In this document: positions 35,090 through 43,901 of the stretch, one piece after another
Layout of the letters: every line of letters starts with the position of its first letter
Numbering within the stretch: the stretch's first letter is position 1
Source: Streptomyces sp. NBC_00154
Lineage (GTDB): Bacteria; Actinomycetota; Actinomycetes; Streptomycetales; Streptomycetaceae
Assembly: GCF_026342835.1 (NCBI RefSeq)
Contig: NZ_JAPEMI010000001.1
Coordinates: forward strand, 2,238,501 to 2,302,500
DNA length: 64,000 nucleotides
Direction of reading: 5' to 3'
The notes under the pieces: generated by a model
The model's input: the letters and a program-made list of their open reading frames with translations, nothing else
Database searches by the model: none
Told to the model about the DNA's origin: nothing
Made by a program: the position numbers and the translations under genes

Positions 35090-35183
35090 GGCGGCTCCTC
35101 GGGGCTCCCAGGGCGTACGGGACCGGAAGTTACCGCCGGTCGCCGCAGGTGGCCAGAGCGATCACGCACCGATTCGGGAACGG

Positions 35184-35939
35184 TCAGGCGCTCAGCACGA
35201 GGTAGGCGAGGGTGAAGTCCCCGCGGTAGCCGCCGTAGTAGCCGGTGCGGCGGGCGTCGACCTCGGCGATCACCTCGTCGTACAGCGGATGGCCAGGGTT
35301 CTCCAGCGCCCAGCGCTCACCCCGTCCGATCGGCCCGTTCGACTCGAAGAGGTCCCATTCGCGCTGGTCGGCGACGGTCACCTGGAGTGCGCGCAGCCCG
35401 ACGGACTCGGCGAGCCTGATCAATTCGAGCAGCGAACCGAAGTCGCCGGGTTCGGCCCCGATGCCGTCGAGTGCGGCGGGGGACGGATCCCGGAGCCAGA
35501 TCCCGTCGCCGTACAGCACCCGCCCGCCGGGCCGGACGGCGGCGCGCAGGGCCTTCAGCGCCTCGGCCGTCGAGCCGGGCCAGGCATGGGCGGAACCGAT
35601 GGAAACGGCGAGGTCGTATCCGCTCCCGGTCCACTCGGTGGCGGGCGTCGTGTGGAACCGTACGCGCTCCGCGAGCCCCCGTTCCTCGGCGAGCGCCCGC
35701 CCGCGCGCCACGGCGTCGGGGTCGGTCTCCACACCGTCGCCGGTGCTGCCGGGCGCCGATGCCACCAGTCGCATCAGCAGTTCGCCCCAGCCGCTGCCGA
35801 TGTCCACGATGCGCGCCCCGGGGGCGGGTGCACAGGCCGAGATCAACTGCGCGGCGTGCTCCTCGGAGAGCGGGGTGTTCCAGGTCAGTCGGTAGTTGTG
35901 AGGCGCGGAGATGATCGGGCGGATCTGATCGGCAGACAT
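35184..35939 (-). CDS. SAM-dependent class I methyltransferase
   Basis: 251 residues. Motif I IVDIGSGWGELLMRLV at ~40, acidic motif II GVETDPDAVARGRAL, then DLAVSIGSAHAWPG and PGGRVLYGDGIWLRDP. Substrate unknown. ATG at 35939 (MSADQIRPII) is chosen; the frame runs on to 36035 without family sequence. It is upstream of the guaA terminator on the same strand as guaA. Confidence 0.85.
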   Translation of the reverse strand: MSADQIRPIISAPHNYRLTWNTPLSEEHAAQLISACAPAPGARIVDIGSGWGELLMRLVASAPGSTGDGVETDPDAVARGRALAEERGLAERVRFHTTPATEWTGSGYDLAVSIGSAHAWPGSTAEALKALRAAVRPGGRVLYGDGIWLRDPSPAALDGIGAEPGDFGSLLELIRLAESVGLRALQVTVADQREWDLFESNGPIGRGERWALENPGHPLYDEVIAEVDARRTGYYGGYRGDFTLAYLVLSA

Positions 35940-35999
35940 GGTCGCGGAGCCTCGCACGGGCATGCGGGCGGCGCAATCGGTTTTCTCAGCCGGTACGAC

Positions 36000-36033
36000 G
36001 ATGCCGCCGCTCAAACGAATGAGCGACGGCATC
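36000..36033 (-). terminator. 14-bp hairpin downstream of guaA
   Basis: GATGCCGCCGCTCA (36000-36013) and TGAGCGACGGCATC (36020-36033), a 14-bp stem with one G-U pair in the guaA transcript and a six-base loop, 20 bases after the guaA stop. Confidence 0.75.
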
Positions 36034-36054
36034 ACGTTGACACAGCGGGGAGGG

Positions 36055-37650
36055 TTACTCCCACTCGATGGTGCCCGGCGGCTTGCTCGTCACGTCGAGG
36101 ACGACGCGGTTGACGTCGGCGACCTCGTTCGTGATGCGGGTGGAGATCTTCGCCAGGACCTCGTACGGCAGGCGCGACCAGTCGGCCGTCATCGCGTCCT
36201 CGGAGGAGACCGGGCGAAGGACGATCGGGTGGCCGTAGGTACGGCCGTCGCCCTGGACGCCAACCGAGCGGACGTCGGCCAGCAGGACCACGGGGCACTG
36301 CCAGATGTCACGGTCGAGGCCGGCCGCGGTCAGCTCCTCGCGGGCGATGGCGTCGGCCTCGCGCAGCAGGTCGAGCCGGTCCTTGGTGACCTCGCCGACG
36401 ATCCGGATACCGAGACCGGGGCCGGGGAACGGCTGGCGCTGGACGATCTCCTCCGGCAGGCCGAGTTCCTGGCCGACCATCCGGACCTCGTCCTTGAACA
36501 GCTGGCGCAGCGGCTCGACGAGCTGGAACTCGATGTCGTCGGGGAGGCCGCCCACGTTGTGGTGGGACTTGATGTTGGCGGTGCCGGTGCCGCCGCCGGA
36601 CTCCACGACGTCCGGGTAGAGCGTGCCCTGCACGAGGAACGCGACGTCCTCGCCGGCCGCGCCCGCCTCGGCGACGAGCTCGGCCTGGGCCTGCTCGAAG
36701 ACGCGGATGAACTCGCGGCCGATGATCTTTCGCTTCTGCTCGGGGTCGGAGACCCCGGCCAGCGCGTTCAGGAACCGCTCCTCGGCGTCGACGACCTTCA
36801 GCTGGACGCCGGTGGCGGCCACGAAGTCCTTCTCGACCTGCTCGGTCTCGCCCTTGCGCATCAGACCGTGGTCGACGTACACGCAGGTCAGCTGGGAGCC
36901 GATGGCCTTCTGTACGAGGGCTGCGGCGACCGCGGAGTCCACGCCGCCGGAGAGGCCGCAGATGGCGCGCTTGGTGCCGACCTGCTCGCGGATCAGCGCG
37001 ATCTGCTCCTCGACCACATTGGTCGTGGTCCAGGTCGGCTCGATGCCGGCGCCGCGGTAGAGGAAGTGCTCCAGGACCTGCTGGCCGTGCGTGGAGTGCA
37101 GCACCTCCGGGTGGTACTGGACGCCGTACAGCTTCTTCTCGTCGTTCTCGAAGGCGGCGACCGGCACGACGTCCGTGGACGCGGTGACGGTGAAGCCCTC
37201 GGGGGCGGCGGAGCAGGCGTCGCCGTGCGACATCCACACCGACTGCTCGGCGGGCGTGCCCTCGAAGAGCGTGGAGCCGGTCTTGGAGACGGACAGCGGG
37301 GTGCGGCCGTACTCACGGGCACCGTTGTCGTCGACGGTGCCGCCGAGCGTGGTGGCCATCAGCTGGAAGCCGTAGCACATGCCGAAGACCGGGACCCCGG
37401 CCTCGAACAGCGAGCGGTCGAGGCTGGGCGCGCCCTCCGCGTACACCGAGGAGGGGCCGCCGGACAGGATGATCGCCCGGGGGTTCTTGGCCAGCATCTC
37501 GGCCACCGGCATCGTGGACGGGACGATCTCGCTGTAGACCCGGGCCTCACGGACGCGTCGGGCGATGAGCTGGGCGTACTGCGCGCCGAAGTCGACAACA
37601 AGGACCACGTCGGGTGTGGTGTCGGGGGCGGCGGGGGGTGCTGCTGGCAC
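36055..37650 (-). CDS. guaA: GMP synthase (glutamine-hydrolysing)
   Basis: 531 residues. Converts XMP plus glutamine and ATP to GMP. Class I glutamine amidotransferase domain: [29 protein letters not shown], nucleophile Cys in [17 protein letters not shown], His/Glu in [18 protein letters not shown]-pyrophosphatase domain: [18 protein letters not shown]-terminal dimerisation GTIEWE end. GTG at 37650 with GGAAGG seven bases upstream; the frame continues to 37995 but that part is not family sequence. Guanine synthesis is completed by guaB at 57-58 kb. Confidence 0.96.
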   Translation of the reverse strand: MPAAPPAAPDTTPDVVLVVDFGAQYAQLIARRVREARVYSEIVPSTMPVAEMLAKNPRAIILSGGPSSVYAEGAPSLDRSLFEAGVPVFGMCYGFQLMATTLGGTVDDNGAREYGRTPLSVSKTGSTLFEGTPAEQSVWMSHGDACSAAPEGFTVTASTDVVPVAAFENDEKKLYGVQYHPEVLHSTHGQQVLEHFLYRGAGIEPTWTTTNVVEEQIALIREQVGTKRAICGLSGGVDSAVAAALVQKAIGSQLTCVYVDHGLMRKGETEQVEKDFVAATGVQLKVVDAEERFLNALAGVSDPEQKRKIIGREFIRVFEQAQAELVAEAGAAGEDVAFLVQGTLYPDVVESGGGTGTANIKSHHNVGGLPDDIEFQLVEPLRQLFKDEVRMVGQELGLPEEIVQRQPFPGPGLGIRIVGEVTKDRLDLLREADAIAREELTAAGLDRDIWQCPVVLLADVRSVGVQGDGRTYGHPIVLRPVSSEDAMTADWSRLPYEVLAKISTRITNEVADVNRVVLDVTSKPPGTIEWE

Positions 37651-37785
37651 GGGGCGGCCTTCCGGCGGTGAAGGGGGGTCGGTCCTCCCGATTCTACCGG
37701 GGATGCGAGGGAGACCCTGTTCGCGTCCGCCGGGACGGGGTCGCCGGCCGCTCTCACTGCGGCGTCTCATCATCCGGGCGCCGCG

Positions 37786-37815
37786 TTGGACCACCGGCGG
37801 GGGCGGGTCCATACT
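37786..37815 (+). promoter_or_regulatory. Promoter for the chorismate-mutase leader
   Basis: TTGGAC (37786-37791), 18-base spacer, CATACT (37810-37815). A start site six bases further would be the ATG of the leader peptide at 37822, i.e. a leaderless leader peptide. Confidence 0.6.
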
Positions 37816-37821
37816 GGCTCC

Positions 37822-37893
37822 ATGCGTCAGCACACGACCTACGTCTTTACCTATGGCACCCGGCCCGCCGGCTGCCATGGTCGTGCTGCTTGA
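37822..37893 (+). CDS. Tyr/Phe-rich leader peptide (23 aa) of a transcription attenuator
   Basis: An open frame of 24 codons from ATG 37822 to TGA 37891-37893. The peptide begins [13 protein letters not shown], so two Tyr and one Phe codon lie within seven codons (37840-37854), just before a stable hairpin at 37851-37880 (CTATGGCA/TGCCATGG plus inner CCGG). A rho-independent terminator (37918-37943) follows, then the chorismate mutase gene. Control codons for the end products of the encoded enzyme are the hallmark of ribosome-mediated attenuation. Segment CGGCCCG (37861-37867) can pair with CGGGCCG in the terminator 5' arm, a possible antiterminator. Inference from sequence only. Confidence 0.7.
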   Translation: MRQHTTYVFTYGTRPAGCHGRAA

Positions 37894-37917
37894 GCCACTG
37901 ACAAGCAACGTTCCAGG

Positions 37918-37943
37918 CGCCCCGGGCCGACAGGCCCGGGGCG
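37918..37943 (+). terminator. Attenuator hairpin before chorismate mutase
   Basis: CGCCCCGGGCC (37918-37928) pairs with GGCCCGGGGCG (37933-37943), loop GACA, followed by TTCT. 11-bp GC stem, 65 bases before the chorismate mutase start. It is the predicted conditional terminator of the leader above. Confidence 0.75.
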
Positions 37944-38008
37944 TTCTGGCATTCCGGGTCCGATCGCTTCGGGGGGCCGCACCCCACCAGGACACCAGGA
38001 GTCACGGA

Positions 38009-38329
38009 ATGAACAGCACCGCCGTCGCCGCGAAGAAGCTCACCGGGAAGACCCTCACCGAGGAGACCGGCGCGCACACCGACGAGGCCGCCGCCCTGAT
38101 CGCCGGAGCCCGCGAGCGCATCGATTCACTGGACGACCGGATCATCGGGCTCGTCCAGGAACGGATGGCCGTCTCGGCGGTCATCCAGGAGGCCCGGGTC
38201 ACCTCTGGCGGCCGCCGGGTCAACCTCTCCCGCGAGATGGAGATCCTCGGCCAGTACCGGGATGCGCTCGGCAAGCCCGGCACCTCGCTCGCCATGACGC
38301 TGCTGGAGCTGTGCCGCGGCCGCGTGTGA
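38009..38329 (+). CDS. Chorismate mutase (AroQ class)
   Basis: 106 residues, monofunctional. Rearranges chorismate to prephenate, the branch point to Phe and Tyr. The AroQ helix signature is RERIDSLDDRIIGLVQERMAV; the second active-site stretch is LSREMEILGQYRDALG. The ATG at 38009 has CCAGGAG upstream at eight bases. It lies behind the putative Tyr/Phe attenuator. Confidence 0.9.
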   Translation: MNSTAVAAKKLTGKTLTEETGAHTDEAAALIAGARERIDSLDDRIIGLVQERMAVSAVIQEARVTSGGRRVNLSREMEILGQYRDALGKPGTSLAMTLLELCRGRV

Positions 38330-39147
38330 GACCTGTGAGGCTGCCGCACCGGCCGCGGGGCTGTACGGACGTATCTGCGTTCGGGCCGACTCTCACCCGT
38401 ACGGCGCGTGACCGGGCGCACGGTGACTTCGTTGGTCCCGGTGTCCGTGCCAGCCAGGGGCGGCTTTCGAAGAATCCACGCGTGGCTCCGTTGGAGCGTG
38501 TGGCGTACTGCAGGTACGCCGTGGGACCGCGCCCCAGCGTGCGTGACCGGTCGGCAGGGGACAGCAGCCCGGTCACCCCAAGAACGGTCGGCTTCGGGGA
38601 CGCCCGGAGCCGACCGTATCCGGTCGAAACGGTTGTGCGGGGCGCAGCCCGTCCAGCACGACGCAAAGGGTAGGTCTCCCCCTCATATCGCACCACCCCT
38701 GACTTGGGTCGACACCACTCGTGCGCCCCCGGTACGCCGGGGCGCAGACCCGATGCACCACAGCCTGCGGCACTCCCCCGGCGCCGCTTCTCGGCACCGG
38801 CGCTGCCCTGACGTCGGTGCTGATCGACAAGGGCCCCATGGACCGGTTCGCGGCCCACGGGGCCCTTGGTCATGCCCTGATCCTTTTCGTGGCTGCCGTT
38901 TCTTGAAGGCACAGCGGGGCCGTCGCGTCAGCAGGGCGACGGCGGCGCACCACAGGTACCGGAGGGGCCACAGAGAGGGACGTGACGGGCGTCACATAAG
39001 GATTCTGTGAGGATCCGAACAACCATTACCCCGGACCACGGGTCATGCATGCAGAACAACGGCCCCACCCGTGACCCCACCACGCGGAAGGCCTGTCCCT
39101 GCATCCGTGCCGCACCGAAGCGGTACGCCGGACTTCCGAGGTCTTTC
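38330..39147. other. 818-base non-coding stretch with hairpins
   Basis: No supported gene. Perfect stems occur: ACGGTCGGCT/AGCCGACCGT (38584-38593 with 38608-38617), and AAGGGCCCC with its complement near 38830-38871 flanking 21 or so bases. The latter might be a terminator for the chorismate mutase operon or part of a structured RNA. Open frames here have random codon use. The Crp-like site at 38982-38995 lies at the right end. Confidence 0.4.
38982..38995. promoter_or_regulatory. Crp-like palindrome upstream of the LAETG protein gene
   Basis: GTGACGGGCGTCAC, a 14-bp near-perfect palindrome. It fits the Streptomyces Crp consensus GTG-N6-GNCAC. It lies 153 bases before the ATG of the surface protein. 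Confidence 0.5.
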
Positions 39148-40167
39148 ATGAAGCTTCGCCGCGCGATGGCGGTGGCCGCAGCCACTGCGGTCATAGCCCC
39201 CGCTGCCATCCTGGCCGCCCCGATCGCGTTCGCCGACGACACGGTCCCTGCGACCGAGACGACGTCCGCAGCGCCCACCGAGCCCGCTCAGACCGAGACG
39301 CCGTCCGCCGACGTCACCACCACCGCGCCCGCCGAGAGCACCTCCTCCTCGCCCGCCGAGGAGACCGAGGAGCCCGCGGGAGAGACGGGCGACCCCGCCG
39401 CGGACGCGTCGTCCACTCCCTCCGGGAGCACCACCCCGTCCGGCACGCCGTCCGGCTCCGTGACCCCGTCGGGCACCCCGTCCGAGTCCGAGGACCCGGA
39501 GGAGCCGGCGGAGTGCGAGAAGTCCGCCCTGGACATCTCGATCAACGGCCTGCCCGGCAAGATCGCCCGCGGCAGCGGCTGGCACGAGTTCAAGATGAAC
39601 GTCTACAACTCGTCGAAGACGACCGTGCACGAGATCGACTACTTCGCGGGCGCCTCCTCCGACAAGGCCGGCGACGACCTGTTCAAGTCGAAGCAGGTCA
39701 GCCTCCAGGCCCTCGACCCGGAGACCAAGACGTGGGAGGACCTCAGCGAGGACGGCCGCGCGGTCGGCTACGTCGGTCAGTCCGACGAGATCCAGGCCGG
39801 TTACGAGGTCGACATCCCGCTCCGCATCAATGTGAAGTCGACCGCCCCGGTCGGCGCCGGTTTCACCCTCGGCGCCGGTCTGTACGTCGGCGACAAGGAC
39901 TGCCTGGGCGTCAGCGACGTCGCGTACAAGTTCCAGATCGTGAAGTCCGGCGGCAGCGGCTCGACGCCGCAGACCGGTGGCTCCGCCCCGGTCCCGGCCG
40001 AGTCGCCGGCCTCCAACACGACGGGCAACGTCTCCGGCACGCTCGCCGAGACCGGTTCGTCCTCCGCAGTGCCGATGTTCGCCCTCGCGGGCGGCGCGGC
40101 CGTAGTGCTCGGTGCCGGTGCGATGTTCGTCGTGCGGCGCCGCAGGAACGGTGACGCCGCCGCGTAA
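39148..40167 (+). CDS. LAETG-type sortase-anchored surface protein
   Basis: 339 residues. Signal peptide KLRRAMAVAAATAVIAPAAILAAPIAFA-DD. A ~90-residue Ser/Thr/Pro/Glu-rich stalk follows, then a compact domain (~125-270, CEKSALDISINGLPGKIARGS; DKDCLGVSDVAY) with two Cys that may pair. The C-terminus is a classic cell-wall sorting signal: LAETG, hydrophobic helix (FALAGGAAVVLGAGAMFVV) and RRRRNGDAAA. LAETG is the class E sortase motif of Streptomyces. Function of the folded domain unknown. ATG at 39148 with CGAGG six bases upstream; longer frame from 39007 adds non-signal sequence. Crp-like site upstream. Confidence 0.88.
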   Translation: MKLRRAMAVAAATAVIAPAAILAAPIAFADDTVPATETTSAAPTEPAQTETPSADVTTTAPAESTSSSPAEETEEPAGETGDPAADASSTPSGSTTPSGTPSGSVTPSGTPSESEDPEEPAECEKSALDISINGLPGKIARGSGWHEFKMNVYNSSKTTVHEIDYFAGASSDKAGDDLFKSKQVSLQALDPETKTWEDLSEDGRAVGYVGQSDEIQAGYEVDIPLRINVKSTAPVGAGFTLGAGLYVGDKDCLGVSDVAYKFQIVKSGGSGSTPQTGGSAPVPAESPASNTTGNVSGTLAETGSSSAVPMFALAGGAAVVLGAGAMFVVRRRRNGDAAA

Positions 40168-40191
40168 CGGGCGACATCACCGGTAGGCGTG

Positions 40192-40223
40192 AGGGGCTGC
40201 ACTCGGAGGGGGGTGCAGCCCCT
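40192..40223. terminator. 11-bp hairpin between convergent genes
   Basis: AGGGGCTGCAC (40192-40202) and GTGCAGCCCCT (40213-40223), ten-base loop, between the LAETG gene stop and the GMC oxidoreductase stop. Confidence 0.7.
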
Positions 40224-40244
40224 TTCCGCTGCCCTGCTTCTCCC

Positions 40245-42080
40245 CTACTTGTCCGCGCTCTTCTTCGGCGGAACCGCGGGCAGGCCCAGGAACGGCAGCT
40301 TCAGCGCGCCGAAGGCCTCCTTCGGCACCGCCGGCGCCTTCGGTTCGACCGCGGCCAGCCGCTCGTACGCCTCGCCCTGCGCCGGACGCGGGTCCGCCTC
40401 ACCCTTGTTGGGCCAGAACGACATGGCCCGCTCCGCCTGCGCGGTGATGGTCAGCGACGGGTTGACGCCGAGGTTCGCGGAGACCGCCGAGCCGTCGACG
40501 ACCGAGATGCCCGGGTGCCCGTACAGCCGGTGGTACGGGTCGATGACCCCCTCGTCGGCGCTCGCGCCGATCGGGCAGCCACCGAGGAAGTGCGCGGTGA
40601 GCGGGGTGCCCATGAGTTCCCCGACGTTCGACCCGGCGAACCCGTTGATCTCCTCGGCGAGCAGCGAGGCGCTGCGCGTGGCCTCCTCGATCTGGGTCGG
40701 GTTCGGAGCGCCGTGCCCCTGGCGGGCGGTGAGCAGGCCCTTTCCGATGCCGCCCGGCTTGCGGTACGTCGTCAGGGAGTTGTCCAGCGACTGCATGACG
40801 AGCCCGATGATGGTCCGCTCCGACCAGCGCCGGTTGGAGAGCGACCGCACGGCGAGGGCCGGATGCCTGGCCATGTTGCCGAGCCAGCCCAGCACCCGGC
40901 GGCCGCCGTACGGCACCTGCAGGATCGACATCGCGCCCATGGCGTTGGAGCCCTTGCCGTAACGGACCGGCTCGATGTGGGTGTTCTCGTCGGGGTGGAT
41001 CGACGAGGTGATGGCGACGCCCTGGGTGAAGTCGGCCTTCGCGGTGCCGTGCTTCTTGCGGTAGCGGCGGTCGCTGGTCTGCGAGCCGACGAGCGCCTCG
41101 GAGTTGGTACGGGTCAGCTCACCGAGCCGCGACGACAGCCGGGGCAGCAGTCCCTGGTCCCTCATCGTGTGGAGCAGGGTCTGGGTGCCGTACGTGCCCG
41201 CCGCGACGACCACCCTGCGGGCGCGCAGCAGCGTCGGCTCGCCCTTCCTGCGGCGGTCCGTCGGGACGGTGGTGACGTGGTAACCGCCCTCCGGGTCGTC
41301 CGTGATCGCGACCACGGAGGTCATCGGGTGGATGACCGCTCCGGCCTTCTCGGCGAGGTGGAGGTAGTTCTCGTTGAGGGTGTTCTTCGCGCCGTGACGG
41401 CACCCCGTCATGCATTCGCCGCACTCGGTGCAGGCCTTGCGGGCGGGCCCCGCGCCGCCGAAGTACGGGTCGGCGACCGTCTCACCGGGCTTCGCCCTCG
41501 CCGTACCGTCGGCGTCCTTGCCGTCGCCGAAGAAGACGCCGACCGGGGCGAGGTGGAAGGTGTCGCCGACCCCCATGGCCTGCGCGGTCGCCTTCAGATG
41601 GACGTCGGACGGGGTCATCGTCGGATTGAGCCGGACTCCGAGCATCCGCTTGGCCTGGTCGTAGTACGGCGCCAGCTCGTCCTGCCAGTCGGTGATGGCG
41701 GCCCACTGCCGGTCCTCGAAGAACGGTGCCGGGGGTACGTACAGCGTGTTCGCGTAGTTGAGCGAGCCGCCGCCGACACCCGCCCCGGCGAGCACCATCA
41801 CATTGCCGAGCAGATGCACGCGCTGGATGCCGAAGAGCCCGAGTGCGGGGGCCCACAGGTAGTTCTTGATGTCCCAGGAGTTCTTGGGGAGGGTGCCGGG
41901 GGTGAAGCGGCGGCCCGCCTCCAGGACCCCGACCCGGTACCCCTTCTCGGTCAGCCGCAGGGCCGACACCGCACCACCGAAGCCCGAGCCGACGACAAGG
42001 ACGTCGTAGTCGTACGCCGCGTCGTCATCGGTCTCGTCGGCCGGTTCGGCCTGATTCTGGGCAGGGCTGTCCTGGGACAT
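40245..42080 (-). CDS. GMC-family flavin oxidoreductase (cholesterol-oxidase-like)
   Basis: 611 residues. FAD-binding motif DVLVVGSGFGGAVSALRLTEKG near residue 28, then GAGVGGGSLNYANTLY. A CxxCxxCxxxC cluster (CTECGECMTGCRHGAKN) at about 215 resembles a 4Fe-4S or zinc knuckle; it is characteristic of a subgroup of GMC oxidoreductases. C-terminal GCPIGASADEGVIDPYHRLYGHPGI and NPSLTITAQAERAM complete the fold. Substrate likely a sterol or alcohol. No signal peptide. The adjacent dehydrogenase suggests an oxidation pathway. Confidence 0.87.
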   Translation of the reverse strand: MSQDSPAQNQAEPADETDDDAAYDYDVLVVGSGFGGAVSALRLTEKGYRVGVLEAGRRFTPGTLPKNSWDIKNYLWAPALGLFGIQRVHLLGNVMVLAGAGVGGGSLNYANTLYVPPAPFFEDRQWAAITDWQDELAPYYDQAKRMLGVRLNPTMTPSDVHLKATAQAMGVGDTFHLAPVGVFFGDGKDADGTARAKPGETVADPYFGGAGPARKACTECGECMTGCRHGAKNTLNENYLHLAEKAGAVIHPMTSVVAITDDPEGGYHVTTVPTDRRRKGEPTLLRARRVVVAAGTYGTQTLLHTMRDQGLLPRLSSRLGELTRTNSEALVGSQTSDRRYRKKHGTAKADFTQGVAITSSIHPDENTHIEPVRYGKGSNAMGAMSILQVPYGGRRVLGWLGNMARHPALAVRSLSNRRWSERTIIGLVMQSLDNSLTTYRKPGGIGKGLLTARQGHGAPNPTQIEEATRSASLLAEEINGFAGSNVGELMGTPLTAHFLGGCPIGASADEGVIDPYHRLYGHPGISVVDGSAVSANLGVNPSLTITAQAERAMSFWPNKGEADPRPAQGEAYERLAAVEPKAPAVPKEAFGALKLPFLGLPAVPPKKSADK

Positions 42081-42128
42081 GGCTCTCCTCGGTACGAAAA
42101 GGGCAGAAGGTGCCGCGGTGTTACGGGG

Positions 42129-43754
42129 TCAGCGCAGGCGGAACGCCTTCATCGCCTTCAGGCTGCGGCTCATGAACGCCGCGTACTTCTCGTCGTCCAT
42201 CCCGAAGGCCGGGGCGAGCGGGATCAGCCTCTGCTGGGCGACGGTCTGGGCCTCGGTGTACTTGAGGATGCCCTCGGAGCCGTGCCGCCGGCCGAGACCG
42301 GAGTCCTTCATGCCGCCCATCGGGGACTGCACGCTGCCGTACGCGGGGGCGTACCCCTCGTTGATGTTGACCGTGCCGGTGCGCAGCCGGGCGGCAACCT
42401 GGTGACCGCGCTTGGAGTCCTTGGTCCAGACGCTGGAGTTCAGGCCGTACGGGGTGGCGTTGGCGAGGGCGATGACCTCGTCCTCGTCGGAGAAGCGGTA
42501 GATGGAGACGACCGGGCCGAAGGTCTCCTGGGTGCAGACGGCCATCGGCGCCTCGACGCCGTCGAGGATGGTCGGCTCGTAGAACAGCGGACCGATGTCG
42601 GGGCGGGCGACACCGCCGGCGACGAGCATGGCGCCCTTCTCGACGGCCTCCGCGACATGCTGGGTGACGGTCTCCAGCTGGCGCTCGCCGACGAGCGAAC
42701 CCATGTCGGCGCCGTACGCGAGGGAGTTGCCGAGCCGCATGGCCTTCGTGCGGGTGGCGAACCGCTCCACGAAGTCGTCGGCGACCGACTCGTGAACGTA
42801 CAGCCGCTCGATGGAGATGCAGAGCTGTCCGGCGGAGGAGAAGCAGGCGCGGACGGCACCGGCGGCGGCCTTCTCCACATCGGCGTCCTCGAGGACCAGC
42901 ATGGCGTTCTTGCCGCCGAGCTCCAGCGAGACTCCGACCAGGCGGGCGGCGGCGCCCTGGGCGACCTCGCGGCCGGTGCGCGTGGAACCGGTGAACGAGA
43001 CGTAGTCGGCGTGCTTGACGACCTCGGGCCCGACGACCGGTCCGTCACCGAGGACGACCTGGAACACCTCGGCGGGCAGCCCGGCCTCGATCAGCAGGTC
43101 ACGGGCCCAGAGCGCGGTCAGCGCGGTCTCCGTGTCGGGCTTCATCACGAGGGCGTTCCCGGAGACGAACGCGGGCAGCGCATCGCCGACGGAGAGCTCG
43201 AACGGGTAGTTCCACGGCGCGATCTGGCCGATGACACCACGCGGCTGCCGCAGCTCGGTGACCTTGGTCAACGTCGGAACGACACCGGTGTGCCGCTTCG
43301 GCTTCAGGTACGAGGCCGCCCTGCGCCCGTAGTGCCGGGCGGAGACGGCGACCGCCTGCACCTCCTCGTGGGCGTGCAGCCGGGCCTTGCCGGTCTCCAG
43401 CTGGATGAGGTCGAGGACCTCCGCCTGCCGCTCGAGCACGAGGTCGTGGAAGCGGAGGAGGACGGCGGCCCTGGTCCGGACGGGGGTGGCGGCCCAGGCG
43501 GGCTGGGCGGCGCGGGCCCGCTCGAAGGCGGTCGCGACGTCCTCGGGCGTGGACTCGGGCAGGTCGGCCAGCTTCTCCCCGGTGAACGGGGTGTGGTTCG
43601 CGGTACGGCCGGAGCCGACGACACCACGGGTCAGCTGGGCGATCACCTCGGGTGTCACCACATCGGCAGCCGTGCGCACACCCGCGGGGGCGGCGGCCAC
43701 GGGGTTGGTACCGAGGGGGGCGGCAGAAGCCTGCGAATCCGTCGAGTCCGTCAT
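42129..43754 (-). CDS. Succinate-semialdehyde dehydrogenase (NADP-type aldehyde dehydrogenase)
   Basis: 541 residues. Aldehyde dehydrogenase fold: IGQIAPWNYPFE, catalytic Glu in SLELGGKNAMLV, catalytic Cys in FSSAGQLCISIERLY, and EEVIALANATPYGLNSSVW-type C-terminal region. Oxidises succinic semialdehyde to succinate (GABA shunt); other aldehyde substrates possible. ATG at 43754 (MTDSTDSQASAA). It lies 48 bases upstream of the GMC oxidoreductase on the same strand, so they may be co-transcribed. Two perfect palindromes lie just upstream (43828-43863). Confidence 0.9.
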   Translation of the reverse strand: MTDSTDSQASAAPLGTNPVAAAPAGVRTAADVVTPEVIAQLTRGVVGSGRTANHTPFTGEKLADLPESTPEDVATAFERARAAQPAWAATPVRTRAAVLLRFHDLVLERQAEVLDLIQLETGKARLHAHEEVQAVAVSARHYGRRAASYLKPKRHTGVVPTLTKVTELRQPRGVIGQIAPWNYPFELSVGDALPAFVSGNALVMKPDTETALTALWARDLLIEAGLPAEVFQVVLGDGPVVGPEVVKHADYVSFTGSTRTGREVAQGAAARLVGVSLELGGKNAMLVLEDADVEKAAAGAVRACFSSAGQLCISIERLYVHESVADDFVERFATRTKAMRLGNSLAYGADMGSLVGERQLETVTQHVAEAVEKGAMLVAGGVARPDIGPLFYEPTILDGVEAPMAVCTQETFGPVVSIYRFSDEDEVIALANATPYGLNSSVWTKDSKRGHQVAARLRTGTVNINEGYAPAYGSVQSPMGGMKDSGLGRRHGSEGILKYTEAQTVAQQRLIPLAPAFGMDDEKYAAFMSRSLKAMKAFRLR

Positions 43755-43827
43755 GAGGGCGAGGGTATGTCCAGCCAACCGCTTTGGGTACCCGTCGGTA
43801 ATAGGTTTTCACACTCCCCACAAACGA

Positions 43828-43863
43828 GCCAGTGATCACTGGCAACAAAGCCCCTGATCAGGG
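43828..43863. promoter_or_regulatory. Two perfect palindromes upstream of the SSADH gene
   Basis: GCCAGTGATCACTGGC (43828-43843) and CCCTGATCAGGG (43852-43863), both perfect and both centred on TGATCA. They have no loop and sit ~75-110 bases before the ATG at 43754, so they are operator-like rather than terminators. Regulator unknown. Confidence 0.55.
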
Positions 43864-43901
43864 AGCTACTGTGGTTTGTGGCCGGTGGAATCCCGGCGGT
43901 C

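Noticed and set aside
37894..37904. TTGTCAGTGGC on the minus strand, as in damage promoters
   Set aside because: No TAnnnT at the right distance (AGCACG) and it lies inside the chorismate mutase leader.
40515..43835. 1106-residue plus-strand frame
   Set aside because: Antisense to GMC oxidoreductase and SSADH, both with clear catalytic motifs.
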